Counted from the first letter of the stretch, positions 18,691 through 27,388 are shown. The stretch is DNA of 64,000 nt from an uncultured Eubacteriales bacterium (GCA_905198865.1 CAJKEB010000004.1:1-64000); one strand, 5' to 3'. Translations and numbers: made by a program. Notes: a model not told the origin generated them from the sequence alone.

Positions 18691-18724
18691 CAAAATAAGG
18701 ACAAGAAACCTCGCCCTTATTTTG
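18691..18724 (-). terminator. Hairpin between the thioesterase and copZ-like genes
   Basis: Ten-bp arms CAAAATAAGG (18691-18700) and CCTTATTTTG (18715-18724) with a 14-base loop, ending in a T-rich 3' arm on the minus strand. It probably terminates the pyk-thioesterase transcript. Confidence 0.5.
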
Positions 18725-18768
18725 TGAAAACAGCTGATTTTTATACATTAAGCAAATATTACTGTATG

Positions 18769-19182
18769 CTAATCTTCGAGAAGACCTTCCAAAACGCTAT
18801 ATATCTCAGGGTGTCTCTTTTTCAGGTTTATAGGTTTGAAATCCTTGTCTGTAAAACCGTGAGTTGTATATCCCACGGCAAGTAAAACATTATCTTCACA
18901 GCGTACTACGTTATATTCAAATCTGCATTTTGCAACGCCGAGCTGTTTTAAAGAGACTTCAATCCAGATATCGTCCTGATATCTTGCGCCTTTAATAAAC
19001 TTTGAATAGCAATCAAGAAGCGGCAGTAAAACGCCTTTTTCCTCAACCTCCCGATATGACATACCCGTGGTTTTGAAGAATTCGGTACGGCCGACTTCAA
19101 ACCACGGAAAGTATCTTGAATGATGTACAACGCCCATACTGTCAGTTTCCGAATACCGTACGGTCAGTTTAGTTCTGAACAA
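18769..19182 (-). CDS. Acyl-CoA thioesterase, YbgC/4HBT family
   Basis: A 137-residue hotdog-fold thioesterase. The motif YSETDSMGVVHHSRYFPWFE near residue 10 contains the catalytic Asp of the 4-hydroxybenzoyl-CoA thioesterase family. It cleaves acyl-CoA or acyl-ACP esters; the chain-length preference is unknown. The only start that fits is a TTG at 19182, with GAGG nine bases upstream. It lies 76 bases after pyk and may share its transcript. Confidence 0.85.
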   Translation of the reverse strand: MFRTKLTVRYSETDSMGVVHHSRYFPWFEVGRTEFFKTTGMSYREVEEKGVLLPLLDCYSKFIKGARYQDDIWIEVSLKQLGVAKCRFEYNVVRCEDNVLLAVGYTTHGFTDKDFKPINLKKRHPEIYSVLEGLLED

Positions 19183-19258
19183 AGCAGTTCACCTCTTTTG
19201 CATGATTCTTAAAGCGCTGCAATTCAACGATTTAAGCGGAATACTGATTCTTAATCAG

Positions 19259-21019
19259 TTATATAATTTTAGCAACGCCCGAATAAACCTGACCGCGTGA
19301 ACCGTCAATGGTAACTGTTGTGCCGTTTTTCAGGATCTTGGTTGCATTCTCAACTCCTACGATTACAGGAATATCAAGAGTCATACCGACAATAGCCGCA
19401 TGTGATGTTGAGCCTGAAGTCTCAGTGATAATAGCCGACGCCTTCTTGAGCAGTGATATAATCGAGTTTGAAGTTTCAGGGATAACGAGAATATCTCCGT
19501 CTTCAAAGTATCTAAGAGCCTCATTGTTGTTGGAAGCAACACAAATCTTACCGCTGATAGACTTATTCGAAAAGCTTTGACCAGAAGCGAGTACATCACC
19601 GACAAGCTGTACTTTCAGAATATTGGTAGTTCCGCTTACGCCGACCGGCGCTCCGCCGGTTAATACAACAACATCTCCCTTATTGACTATTTCTGTTTCT
19701 TCAAGAGCACGGCTGACTGCATGCTCGAACAATTCATCACTTGTTTCCTTAACATCTGTCATTATAGGAGTTACGCCCCACGAAAGATTAAGCTGGCGGC
19801 AGACCTTCTTGTTTAATGCCCCTGCAATAATAGGACATTTAGGTCTGTAAGCCGAAATCTGCCTCGGTGTGTAACCCGATTGGGTAACAGTGATTATAGC
19901 TGCGGCTCCAATATCATGTGCGGTTGTACATGACGAGTGACTGATAGCATTCGATACGCTTGTTGTCTGGTTAAGATGCAGATTTTCAAAGCGTTTGACA
20001 TAATCAATGTTTTCTTCTGTTTTTGTACATATCTGAGCCATAGTCTTAAGCGCCAGAACAGGATACTCACCGACAGCGGTTTCTCCGGACAGCATTACCG
20101 CTGATGTGCCATCGTATACCGCATTTGCAACGTCAGAAATTTCGGCACGCGTCGGACGCGGATTGTGAGTTATGCTTTCAAGCATCTGCGTTGCAGTGAT
20201 AACCTTCTTGCCTTCGGTATAACACTGTTTAATAAGCTTTTTTTGTATAGCCGGAAGTTCATCAAAAGAAATTTCAACGCCCATGTCGCCTCTGGCAACC
20301 ATTATGCCTTCGCTGACTTTCAAAATGGCTTCAATATTGTCAACGCCCTGGCGGTTTTCTATCTTTGAAATAATCTGTATCTTTTCTCCGCCGTTCTGTT
20401 CAAGAACGCGTTTAATATCCAAAACGTCAAAAGCTGTACGTACAAACGAAGCAGCAATAAAGTCAACATCGTTTTTAATGCCGAATTTTATATCGTCAAT
20501 GTCCTTTTGACTCATATAATCCATACTTAGTTCAATTCCGGGGACATTTATACTCTTATGGTTGCTGACCGGACCGCCGTTTAAAACTTCACAAACAACA
20601 TCGCGTCCCTCAACACCGGTAACCTTCATTTCGATAAGACCGTCATCAATCAATATTCTTGTGCCAATATAGACATCTTTCGCCAAGTCCTTATATGTAA
20701 TTGACGTTTTTGTCTTATCTCCAACAATATTTTTGGGTGTAAGCGTGAAGGTTTGACCTGTTTCAAGCTCAACTTTGCCATCTTCAAAATCCCCCGTTCT
20801 GATTTCAGGACCTTTTGTATCAAGAAGTATAGCAACCGGCAGATTTAACTCATCTCTCATTTTCTTGACCGCGTTTATACGAACAAGATGGTCTTTATGC
20901 GTGCCGTGAGAAAAGTTAAGTCTGGCACAGTTCATTCCGTTAAGCATAAGCTGCTTTAAAACTTCAGGGTCATCGGTTGAAGGACCGAGCGTACAGATAA
21001 TCTTAGTCTTTCTGTTCAT
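19259..21019 (-). CDS. pyk: Pyruvate kinase with C-terminal PEP-utilising domain
   Basis: A 586-residue glycolytic enzyme that makes ATP and pyruvate from phosphoenolpyruvate. The barrel carries TKIICTLGPSTDD at the start, the catalytic ISKIENRQGVDNIEAI and VARGDMGVEI; the allosteric domain follows to about 475. The extra C-terminal part has the PEP-enzyme phospho-His motif TSGSTSHAAIVGMTLDIPV, as in Bacillus pyruvate kinase. GGAGG precedes the ATG. It is 49 bases downstream of mtrB. Confidence 0.97.
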   Translation of the reverse strand: MNRKTKIICTLGPSTDDPEVLKQLMLNGMNCARLNFSHGTHKDHLVRINAVKKMRDELNLPVAILLDTKGPEIRTGDFEDGKVELETGQTFTLTPKNIVGDKTKTSITYKDLAKDVYIGTRILIDDGLIEMKVTGVEGRDVVCEVLNGGPVSNHKSINVPGIELSMDYMSQKDIDDIKFGIKNDVDFIAASFVRTAFDVLDIKRVLEQNGGEKIQIISKIENRQGVDNIEAILKVSEGIMVARGDMGVEISFDELPAIQKKLIKQCYTEGKKVITATQMLESITHNPRPTRAEISDVANAVYDGTSAVMLSGETAVGEYPVLALKTMAQICTKTEENIDYVKRFENLHLNQTTSVSNAISHSSCTTAHDIGAAAIITVTQSGYTPRQISAYRPKCPIIAGALNKKVCRQLNLSWGVTPIMTDVKETSDELFEHAVSRALEETEIVNKGDVVVLTGGAPVGVSGTTNILKVQLVGDVLASGQSFSNKSISGKICVASNNNEALRYFEDGDILVIPETSNSIISLLKKASAIITETSGSTSHAAIVGMTLDIPVIVGVENATKILKNGTTVTIDGSRGQVYSGVAKII

Positions 21020-21068
21020 AATTGTTTCCTCCGTATTGGCTTAAAGTCTGTAAGTAGAAATTAAAATA

Positions 21069-21293
21069 CTACTCTCCGGTAGTTATTATACCCATTTTTG
21101 TATATAATTTCGCTTTTCCTCTTATTTTTATTGCAGATGTATTTTCGGTAAATTGTGCAATATATGCTTCGCCCTTGTCGAGCTTTTCGGTATGGTGAAA
21201 TCTCGTGTCCTTTCCTCTGGTTAGACCTATTATCACAACGCCGTCTTCTTCCGCAACAATAGTTACATAATCACCGTTTGCTGCTGCTTCCAT
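21069..21293 (-). CDS. mtrB: trp RNA-binding attenuation protein TRAP
   Basis: A 74-residue protein that lines up without gaps with Bacillus subtilis MtrB as I recall it: IGLTRGKDT, FHHTEKLDKGE, AQFTENTSAIKIRG. Tryptophan-pocket threonines (25, 49, 52) and RNA-contact residues Lys37, Lys56 and Arg58 are all present. TRAP forms an 11-subunit ring that, with bound tryptophan, wraps RNA at repeated GAG/UAG triplets. The ATG at 21293 has TTGGAGG at a good distance; a longer frame upstream is non-coding leader. The usual neighbour mtrA (GTP cyclohydrolase) and any trp gene are absent; pyk follows instead. Confidence 0.92.
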   Translation of the reverse strand: MEAAANGDYVTIVAEEDGVVIIGLTRGKDTRFHHTEKLDKGEAYIAQFTENTSAIKIRGKAKLYTKMGIITTGE

Positions 21294-21435
21294 ATATATT
21301 CCTCCAATTAAAATAGTTTTACAATTATCGTTTACATATAGCATTATATAATAACTCCGAAGAAAAATCAAGGAAAATATAAACAGTTTACATAAATAAA
21401 TCAAGATTTAAATCCGGATTAAATTTGACTTAAAT

Positions 21436-22155
21436 TCAGTTTAAATCCACATATGTCCCCGGTACGTCTCCGGCAATTATGGATTCGGCTATAGGTATTT
21501 CTGTTTCTATTGAGTCACCGCTGTTCCTGATAGGTACGTTTATGCCTATATCTATAATTATTCTTACTTTAATCAGGTGTTTGGTTTGGTTGATACCTTC
21601 TGTAACAAATTCATCGTAAAAATCGACTTTAACGTTCTCATCTGTAAGTACGCGTACTGTAATAGGTATTCCTATGCCTGAATAAAACTTGTTTGATACA
21701 AACGCCATAAGCGGTATACTTATATCCACAGAATTAATTTGATCAATCCGGGTCTGAATTTCGTTGGTAAGCTCCGACTTCATAACATTAAGTTTGGCAT
21801 AATCAACAGATAATGACTTGACGCTCCCGTCCTGATTTGATGATTTATTTATTAAAGAATTATAACTGACATCATAGTCGCAGATCATTTCACTCACTGC
21901 TGTATTACACTCTCTGAGCACAATACTGTTTAAATTTGAAAGAGCCATGTCGTTAATGAGCGGGTTAATCCTTTTTTCAATATCGGTAATCAGATATGTT
22001 ATTCCCAGAATCAAAACAACACATACAGAAATATACTTTGCCCTTTTAAAAAAAGTTTTTCTTTTATATCTTTTCAGACCGCTTGACGTAGTACGCTTTC
22101 TCTTGTGTCCGGATAAACCTAATCTGTATTTTAGTTTTCTGTACCAGACAAACAT
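21436..22155 (-). CDS. yunB: Sporulation protein YunB
   Basis: A 239-residue protein with a basic N-terminus (about 1-38), one membrane-spanning segment (about 39-58) and an extracytoplasmic domain. The sequence, including the NPLINDMALSNLNSIV segment after the anchor and the C-terminal ETEIPIAESIIAGDVP, matches YunB proteins, which in Bacillus are made in the mother cell under sigma-E and are needed for proper sporulation by an unknown mechanism. The ATG at 22155 has AGGTG six bases upstream. It is divergent from the amylase-family gene. Confidence 0.82.
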   Translation of the reverse strand: MFVWYRKLKYRLGLSGHKRKRTTSSGLKRYKRKTFFKRAKYISVCVVLILGITYLITDIEKRINPLINDMALSNLNSIVLRECNTAVSEMICDYDVSYNSLINKSSNQDGSVKSLSVDYAKLNVMKSELTNEIQTRIDQINSVDISIPLMAFVSNKFYSGIGIPITVRVLTDENVKVDFYDEFVTEGINQTKHLIKVRIIIDIGINVPIRNSGDSIETEIPIAESIIAGDVPGTYVDLN

Positions 22156-22237
22156 AAAAATCACCTAAATTATATTACGCATGTTTTTAAATTGTGTTAC
22201 AAAAAGGAAAAATAGAAACAAACTTAAAAATCGGTTA

Positions 22238-22266
22238 GTGACAAAAATGTCAATATGTGATATAAT
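22238..22266 (+). promoter_or_regulatory. Sigma-70-type promoter of the amylase-family gene
   Basis: GTGACA (22238-22243), a 17-base spacer and TATAAT (22261-22266), 44 bases ahead of the start codon. Confidence 0.65.
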
Positions 22267-22309
22267 TATAATAAGTTTTAACAAAAAGATGATTGGGAGG
22301 CATGAAGAA

Positions 22310-23620
22310 ATGTGGTATGACGAAAGTGTAATTTATCAAATATATCCTTTGGGATTTTGCGGAGCTCCGGCTGAAAATGACGGTATTACTGTAACCCGGA
22401 TTGATAAAGTGAGAGATTGGATTCCGCATATTAAAGAAGTTGGTTGCAACGCTATATATTTTTCGCCTGTTTTTGAATCTGACAAGCACGGATATGATAC
22501 GCGCGATTATAGAAAAATCGACTGTCGTCTTGGTACAAACAATGATTTCAAAAGGGTTTGCGATGAGCTTCACGAAAATGGTATTAAAGTAATTCTTGAC
22601 GGTGTATTTAATCATGTCGGCAGAGGATTTTGGGCATTTAAAGATGTGCTTGAGAAAAAATGGGATTCGGAATATAAGGATTGGTTTCATATCAATTTTG
22701 ACGGAAACAGTAATTACAATGACGGTTTTTGGTACGAAGGCTGGGAAGGACATTTTGAGCTTGTTAAACTGAATCTTTACAACCCGAATGTTGTAAGCTA
22801 TTTGTTTGACTGTATTGATTACTGGATAGATGAATTTGGGATCGACGGACTGAGATTGGATGTTGCATATTGCCTTTCGCAAGACTTTTTAAAACAGCTT
22901 CGCTATCACTGTGACAGTAAAAAGATGGATTTTCTGTTGTTGGGCGAACTTCTGCACGGTGACTATAACCTGTTCGTTTCGGACGACAAACTAAACAGCT
23001 GTACTAACTATGAGTGTTATAAAGGATTATATTCAAGCTTTAACTCTGAAAATATGTTTGAGATTACCCATTCGTTAATCAGACAGTTCGGCTCTGAGCC
23101 ATGGTGCTTATATACTGGCAAGAATCTCATGTGCTTTGTCGACAATCATGATGTAACCCGTATTGCAAGCATGCTTACAAATAAAAAGCATATTCCTCTT
23201 ATATACGGTCTGCTGTTTGGTATGCCCGGAATTCCATGTATTTATTACGGAAGTGAATGGGGGGCAGAGGGACTTAAGCAAAACGGTGACAATACTTTGA
23301 GAGCTTGTTTTGATGAACCTATCTGTAATGACTTGACAGAGCTTATTTCAAGAATGGCTGAAGCACACAAAAATTCAAGAGCATTATGCCATGGCGATTT
23401 TAAATCTGTTGTTTTGACAAATAAGCAGGTAATATTCCAGCGTCAATTTGAGGACGACAGAATTATGGTCGCAGTCAATATCGACTCGGAACCGTATGTT
23501 GCACATTTTGATGCAGGCTGCGGTCTGGCAGTTGATTTGATTTCGGGAAATCAGCACGATTTCGGCGGAGGCAGTGAGCTTCCTCCATACAGTGTTCAAT
23601 ACTGGAAGATGGAACGCTGA
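22310..23620 (+). CDS. Alpha-amylase family (GH13) glycosidase, cyclomaltodextrinase/neopullulanase-like
   Basis: A 436-residue cytoplasmic GH13 enzyme with no signal peptide. Conserved regions are visible in order: DGVFNHVG (region I), GLRLDVAY (region II, nucleophile Asp), LLGEL (region III, acid/base Glu) and FVDNHDVTR (region IV). The lack of an N-terminal CBM34-like domain makes it short for cyclomaltodextrinases, so maltodextrin degradation inside the cell is the likely role. Start at 22310: GGGAGG lies nine bases upstream, whereas earlier in-frame ATGs overlap or precede that site. Confidence 0.88.
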   Translation: MWYDESVIYQIYPLGFCGAPAENDGITVTRIDKVRDWIPHIKEVGCNAIYFSPVFESDKHGYDTRDYRKIDCRLGTNNDFKRVCDELHENGIKVILDGVFNHVGRGFWAFKDVLEKKWDSEYKDWFHINFDGNSNYNDGFWYEGWEGHFELVKLNLYNPNVVSYLFDCIDYWIDEFGIDGLRLDVAYCLSQDFLKQLRYHCDSKKMDFLLLGELLHGDYNLFVSDDKLNSCTNYECYKGLYSSFNSENMFEITHSLIRQFGSEPWCLYTGKNLMCFVDNHDVTRIASMLTNKKHIPLIYGLLFGMPGIPCIYYGSEWGAEGLKQNGDNTLRACFDEPICNDLTELISRMAEAHKNSRALCHGDFKSVVLTNKQVIFQRQFEDDRIMVAVNIDSEPYVAHFDAGCGLAVDLISGNQHDFGGGSELPPYSVQYWKMER

Positions 23621-23621
23621 T

Positions 23622-23660
23622 AAATAAAACGGACAGGGGATAGCCTCTGTCCGTTTATTT
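23622..23660. terminator. Bidirectional terminator between the amylase-family gene and nnrE
   Basis: The stem ACGGACAG/CTGTCCGT is flanked by AAATAAA on one side and TTTATTT on the other, so each strand ends with a T-rich run. It serves two convergent genes. Confidence 0.75.
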
Positions 23661-23670
23661 CAATACAGAA

Positions 23671-24321
23671 TTATAAGTTATGACATTCCTCAGGGATGCC
23701 GATATCGACGCAAACTACTCGGCCGCAGTACAAGAAAGTATCTGATGATATGTGAGCATTTTTCATGCTGTCAATTGCTACTGTATAGTCCGCCTTGAAC
23801 GTTCCGTCTGCTACCGTGCAGCTGTCAGCGTTAATTCCGCTGGGAATATCTATGGCATACTTGACGGCGTCGCTTCCGTTAATAATATCAAACAGTTCTT
23901 TAATCTGCGGCTTCAGTTTGCCGTGAAATCCGGTTCCGTAAACCGCATCGACAATAATATCGCTGCCTAAAATCAAGGATTTACTCATAGATGAATCGAA
24001 TTCAATTACTTCAATGCCTTCGCTTAGTGCAATATCAAAATTCTTTTTGGCGTCAGCGGTGACAGGAGAACCATCAGCCAATAAAATAAGCGGATGACCT
24101 CCGAATTCTTTTATCCTTTTTGCAGCAACAAATCCATCTCCGCCGTTATTCCCCTTTCCGGCACAAATAAGCACTATTTTTGTTTCAAAATCTTTCGTAT
24201 TATTAAATATGATTTTTGCAGCTTCAGTGCCGGCGTTTTCCATCATTTGAAAGTAACTAAGACCGGACTTATCGGCTCTTCTTTCAATTTCTTTCATTTC
24301 ATTAATTGTAACAATTCTCAT
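23671..24321 (-). CDS. nnrE: NAD(P)H-hydrate epimerase
   Basis: A 216-residue YjeF_N domain protein that interconverts R and S forms of hydrated NAD(P)H for repair. Family marks are the N-terminal MRIVTINEMKEIERRAD, GKGNNGGDGFVAAKRI and VDAVYGTGFHG. In most Firmicutes this domain is fused to the NnrD dehydratase; here the protein ends after the epimerase domain. AGGGGCAGG lies upstream of the ATG. It is the last gene of mntP, DUF6062-like, pdp, nnrE. Confidence 0.92.
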   Translation of the reverse strand: MRIVTINEMKEIERRADKSGLSYFQMMENAGTEAAKIIFNNTKDFETKIVLICAGKGNNGGDGFVAAKRIKEFGGHPLILLADGSPVTADAKKNFDIALSEGIEVIEFDSSMSKSLILGSDIIVDAVYGTGFHGKLKPQIKELFDIINGSDAVKYAIDIPSGINADSCTVADGTFKADYTVAIDSMKNAHISSDTFLYCGRVVCVDIGIPEECHNL

Positions 24322-24350
24322 AATACCTGCCCCTTTTTTGAACCGTTGAG

Positions 24351-25607
24351 CTATTCAAAACAAATTGAATTAAAATATTCCGCCTCAGAGACTTCGAGGC
24401 AATCTTTGTTGTTTGTATATAACAAAGCCAGAATATCATTCTTTTCCACAAATTCGCCGGTTTTCTTTTTAACAATAATGCCGGCTGAATAGTCGATATT
24501 ATCGTTAAGCTTACGCCGTCCGGCGCCGAGCTCGCAAGCTGTCATACCGATTTGCTCAGTATTCATAGAACAAATCCTGCCGGACATCTTAGATTTGACT
24601 TCTTTAATATATCTTGGCTTTTTAAATAAACCGGTATCATCTATAAAGTTTATATTACCGCCCTGCGACTCAATAATCTGACGGAGCTTATTGAGCGCAG
24701 CACCGGAGCAGATACTGTCTTTTGCCATTTCAGCACATTTATCATACGGCTGTCCGATGGATATTTCAAGCATGGATGCCGAAATATCGATACACAGGTC
24801 ATAAAAATCTTTCGGTCCGTGCCCTTTAAGGGTTTGAATTGCTTCAATAACTTCAAGCGAATTACCGACCGCTTCACCCAAGGGTACATTCATATCAGTG
24901 ATTAATGCTTTCATTTTCTTACCGTTATGCTGTCCGATACTTATCATTAAATCGGCAAGATGCTGTGCCTGTTCTTTTGTTTTCATAAAAGCGCCGCTGC
25001 CGTATTTTACATCAAGAACAACGGCGTCAGCGCCGGAAGCCAGTTTTTTACTCATAATACTTGAGGCAATCAAAGGCAAGCAGTCAACCGTACCGGTTAC
25101 ATCTCTTAACGCATATATCTTTTTATCGGCAGGCGCAAGATTTTTTGTCTGAGAAACAATCGCTGCACCGTTAGAATTAACCAGATCAATAAATTCTTCA
25201 AAAGGTAATGCTGTATTGAACCCTTCTATTGATTCAAGTTTATCTATGGTACCGCCTGTGTGTCCAAGACCGCGGCCGGACATTTTTGCAACCATTCCGC
25301 CGCATGCAGCTACTATAGGAACAACTGCGAGCGTTGTTTTGTCGCCTACGCCTCCGGTCGAATGTTTATCAACAACTATGCCGTCTATTCCGGATAAGTC
25401 GAGTATGTCGCCGGACTCAGCCATGCACTTTGTCATATATCCCGTCTGATAATCATTAAAACCCGTAAAACACAAAGCCATCAAAAATGCCGACATCTGG
25501 TAATCGGGAATATTACCGTTTGTGTATCCGTATATCACAAATTTAATCTCATCATTCGACAGCGCTTCACCGTTTTTCTGCTTGCTTATAATCTCAATCA
25601 TATTCAT
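24351..25607 (-). CDS. pdp: Pyrimidine-nucleoside phosphorylase
   Basis: A 418-residue enzyme that splits uridine or thymidine with phosphate to base and ribose-1-phosphate. The family signature is KMSGRGLGHTGGTIDKLESI, with phosphate-binding KHSTGGVGDKTT and catalytic-domain GSGAFMKT. The C-terminus keeps the alpha/beta PYNP domain, but short. The ATG at 25607 aligns best with relatives; an ATG nine bases earlier is possible, and neither has a strong ribosome binding site. Confidence 0.93.
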   Translation of the reverse strand: MNMIEIISKQKNGEALSNDEIKFVIYGYTNGNIPDYQMSAFLMALCFTGFNDYQTGYMTKCMAESGDILDLSGIDGIVVDKHSTGGVGDKTTLAVVPIVAACGGMVAKMSGRGLGHTGGTIDKLESIEGFNTALPFEEFIDLVNSNGAAIVSQTKNLAPADKKIYALRDVTGTVDCLPLIASSIMSKKLASGADAVVLDVKYGSGAFMKTKEQAQHLADLMISIGQHNGKKMKALITDMNVPLGEAVGNSLEVIEAIQTLKGHGPKDFYDLCIDISASMLEISIGQPYDKCAEMAKDSICSGAALNKLRQIIESQGGNINFIDDTGLFKKPRYIKEVKSKMSGRICSMNTEQIGMTACELGAGRRKLNDNIDYSAGIIVKKKTGEFVEKNDILALLYTNNKDCLEVSEAEYFNSICFE

Positions 25608-25653
25608 ATAAGTCATCTCACTATTTCAAAAATAAAGATATCGCGTTGATTTT

Positions 25654-26385
25654 TTACTCTTCAACCTCAATACTCGAAAGCTTTAATATTGCTCTTGGCA
25701 ATGCGTCTTTTGAGTTTTTCCACGGTTCATCCTTAAACCTATAATCAAATTTTTGAATGAACCAGTCCACATCCTCCTGAAGCTTATCAAGGTTTTTCAT
25801 CTGAACTTCGGATACAGATTTTAAAAAGTCGGTATACTTGTCACCTGATAAACGCTTTTTTGCTTCATCAATCAGCATTTTGAAATGTGAAATACAGAAT
25901 CCTTTTGAACTTAAGATTTTATTCTTAAACTCGTTCTCTCTTTTCCAAAGATAGAAAAATGTGTCAACATAGCTGTCCATTCGCGACTTCATTCTTTTGC
26001 ATGCATAGCACGAATTTTCAATGTTGTCCAGATAATCAACGGATTTGGGAGTGTCTGAAGGTTTCTTAAACAATCCTTTCTTTCCGCTGCTTTCCGCTTC
26101 ATCAGCCTTGAGCAAAGTCTCAAGCTCAGCGCGCAGATTTTTCAAATGGGTATCAATCATTAAGGCGACGCCGAGTCTGTTTTGTGCCTCGTGCATCTGT
26201 CTGTAATGCTCGCGGCAAAATCCGATTTTATCTGTTTCGCCTCTTATATCTTCTTCCATGTATGACGGTCCGAGGATATAATTCAAAATATCATTTTCAA
26301 GTTTTTTGTTTAAAGTACAAAACAAACATTCGCCGTCTTTTTCAATAGCTTCATTTACGGGAATGGTATACAATTCTTCTTTCAT
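25654..26385 (-). CDS. Cysteine-pair protein of unknown function (DUF6062-like)
   Basis: A 243-residue, highly charged soluble protein. Two CxxC pairs are visible, ECLFCTL near residue 19 and SCYACKRM near 130, plus His/Cys-containing FCREHYRQMHE and FCISHFKML segments, so a pair of similar zinc- or cluster-binding modules is likely, perhaps an internal duplication. It resembles clostridial proteins annotated as DUF6062. No catalytic motif is recognised. It lies between mntP and pdp on one strand with short gaps. Confidence 0.55.
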   Translation of the reverse strand: MKEELYTIPVNEAIEKDGECLFCTLNKKLENDILNYILGPSYMEEDIRGETDKIGFCREHYRQMHEAQNRLGVALMIDTHLKNLRAELETLLKADEAESSGKKGLFKKPSDTPKSVDYLDNIENSCYACKRMKSRMDSYVDTFFYLWKRENEFKNKILSSKGFCISHFKMLIDEAKKRLSGDKYTDFLKSVSEVQMKNLDKLQEDVDWFIQKFDYRFKDEPWKNSKDALPRAILKLSSIEVEE

Positions 26386-26421
26386 AATCGCTTATCACTT
26401 CTTTGCTGTAAATTATTATTG

Positions 26422-26988
26422 CTAAAAATTAATTATTCCTAAACCGTTAAGAAGAATTTTAACGCCTATTAATATAAGTATAATTCCTCCGGAAACCTCT
26501 GCATTTCTTTTAAAGCGTACTCCGAATTTGTTGCCGATTATAACGCCGACAACTGATAACACAAATGTTATTATACCGATACATATTACTGAAGGCACAA
26601 TATTAATATCGAGAAACGCGAACGAAATTCCTACAGCAAGTGCGTCAATACTGGTCGCAACAGCAAGCATGGTAATTTCCTTTAAATCATATTTGATTTC
26701 AGAAGAACTGTCGTCTTCGTTACCTAATGCTTCGTAAATCATCTTTCCGCCTATGAATACAAGCAATACAAATGCTATCCAATGATCAATACTTGTAATA
26801 TATGCCTCAAACTGTTTGCCTGCAATCCAGCCGATTAACGGCATAATCGCCTGAAAAAAACCGAAGAAAAACGCAATGATAAACGCATACTTATAGTCGA
26901 TTTTTTCAGTCATCTTAAGTCCTTTGCATACAGAAACAGCAAAAGCATCCATTGCCAAACCAATGGCAATTAATATAATTTCAAACAT
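26422..26988 (-). CDS. mntP: Manganese efflux pump MntP
   Basis: A 188-residue membrane protein with six predicted transmembrane helices in two related halves. Each half has the conserved acidic motif: AIGLAMDAFAVSVCKG in the first helix and VATSIDALAVGISFAF in the fourth; these aspartates bind Mn(II). The ATG at 26988 has GGGGAGG upstream and is chosen over a TTG at 27003. It leads the mntP-DUF6062-pdp-nnrE run. I do not see a yybP-ykoY manganese riboswitch in the leader. Confidence 0.93.
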   Translation of the reverse strand: MFEIILIAIGLAMDAFAVSVCKGLKMTEKIDYKYAFIIAFFFGFFQAIMPLIGWIAGKQFEAYITSIDHWIAFVLLVFIGGKMIYEALGNEDDSSSEIKYDLKEITMLAVATSIDALAVGISFAFLDINIVPSVICIGIITFVLSVVGVIIGNKFGVRFKRNAEVSGGIILILIGVKILLNGLGIINF

Positions 26989-27020
26989 AACCGTCCTCCC
27001 CAATATATTTGCTATTATGA

Positions 27021-27049
27021 ATTATAACATGTCATATTAATAATTGCAA
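27021..27049 (-). promoter_or_regulatory. Sigma-70-type promoter of mntP
   Basis: On the minus strand TTGCAA (27044-27049), a 17-base spacer and TATAAT (27021-27026), 32 bases before the start codon. Confidence 0.75.
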
Positions 27050-27154
27050 TATTTTTCCACGCCTATTTAATTTATTTATTGTCATATTTTATCGTATTAT
27101 TTTATGCGGAAATCTTTAATATAAATAGCTTATAAAATTTGTATATATTTACTA

Positions 27155-27183
27155 TTGCCATTTACTGGTAAATAGTGTATTAT
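27155..27183 (+). promoter_or_regulatory. Probable promoter of an intergenic small RNA, with palindrome in the spacer
   Basis: TTGCCA (27155-27160), 17 bases, TATTAT (27178-27183). The spacer is overlapped by the palindrome ATTTAC-TG-GTAAAT (27160-27173), placed where a repressor would block RNA polymerase. Confidence 0.5.
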
Positions 27184-27189
27184 AATAAC

Positions 27190-27264
27190 TGTAGATTTCA
27201 TAATATATAGCAGCCTCCCCGCTGCAGCAAGAGTCGCAGTTATAATACTGCGGCTCTTGCTTTT
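27190..27264 (+). ncRNA. Candidate small RNA with C-rich hairpin loop
   Basis: A transcript starting near 27190 would be about 75 bases. It has an A/U-rich 5' end, a short hairpin GCAGC-CUCCCC-GCUGC (27210-27225), then a 14-bp terminator stem (27227-27240 with 27247-27260, one G-U pair) and UUUU. The exposed CUCCCC loop complements Shine-Dalgarno sequences, a common seed in Firmicute regulatory RNAs. No open reading frame of useful length fits, and no plus-strand gene lies upstream that would need this terminator. It stands between divergent mntP and the SLH protein gene. Confidence 0.6.
27227..27264 (+). terminator. Strong intrinsic terminator of the candidate small RNA
   Basis: A 14-bp stem with loop TATAAT, followed by TTTT on the plus strand. 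The minus-strand side has no T tract, so it acts in one direction. Confidence 0.8.
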
Positions 27265-27299
27265 GGTGTTTGCTGTATATAATGCAATACGTATCAAAC

Positions 27300-27328
27300 T
27301 TGACAGGATATAAAAACAATGTTATAAT
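27300..27328 (+). promoter_or_regulatory. Perfect consensus promoter of the SLH-hydrolase gene
   Basis: TTGACA (27300-27305), 17 bases, TATAAT (27323-27328), 60 bases before the start codon. With the items above this accounts for most of the 400-bp gap after mntP. Confidence 0.85.
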
Positions 27329-27388
27329 TTTGGTGCATATAAATAAGCATATTATAATAGCTTAATCTATTTGTAAGGAGAATGAATT

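Noticed and set aside
22250..22882. Open frame of about 210 codons on the minus strand opposite the amylase-family gene
   Set aside because: It overlaps conserved GH13 coding sequence and the promoter, with no ribosome binding site or recognisable domain.
26989..27260. yybP-ykoY manganese riboswitch ahead of mntP
   Set aside because: The mntP promoter at 27021-27049 leaves a leader of about 20-25 bases, and the GC-rich hairpins further upstream lack the conserved riboswitch loops and are better read on the plus strand.
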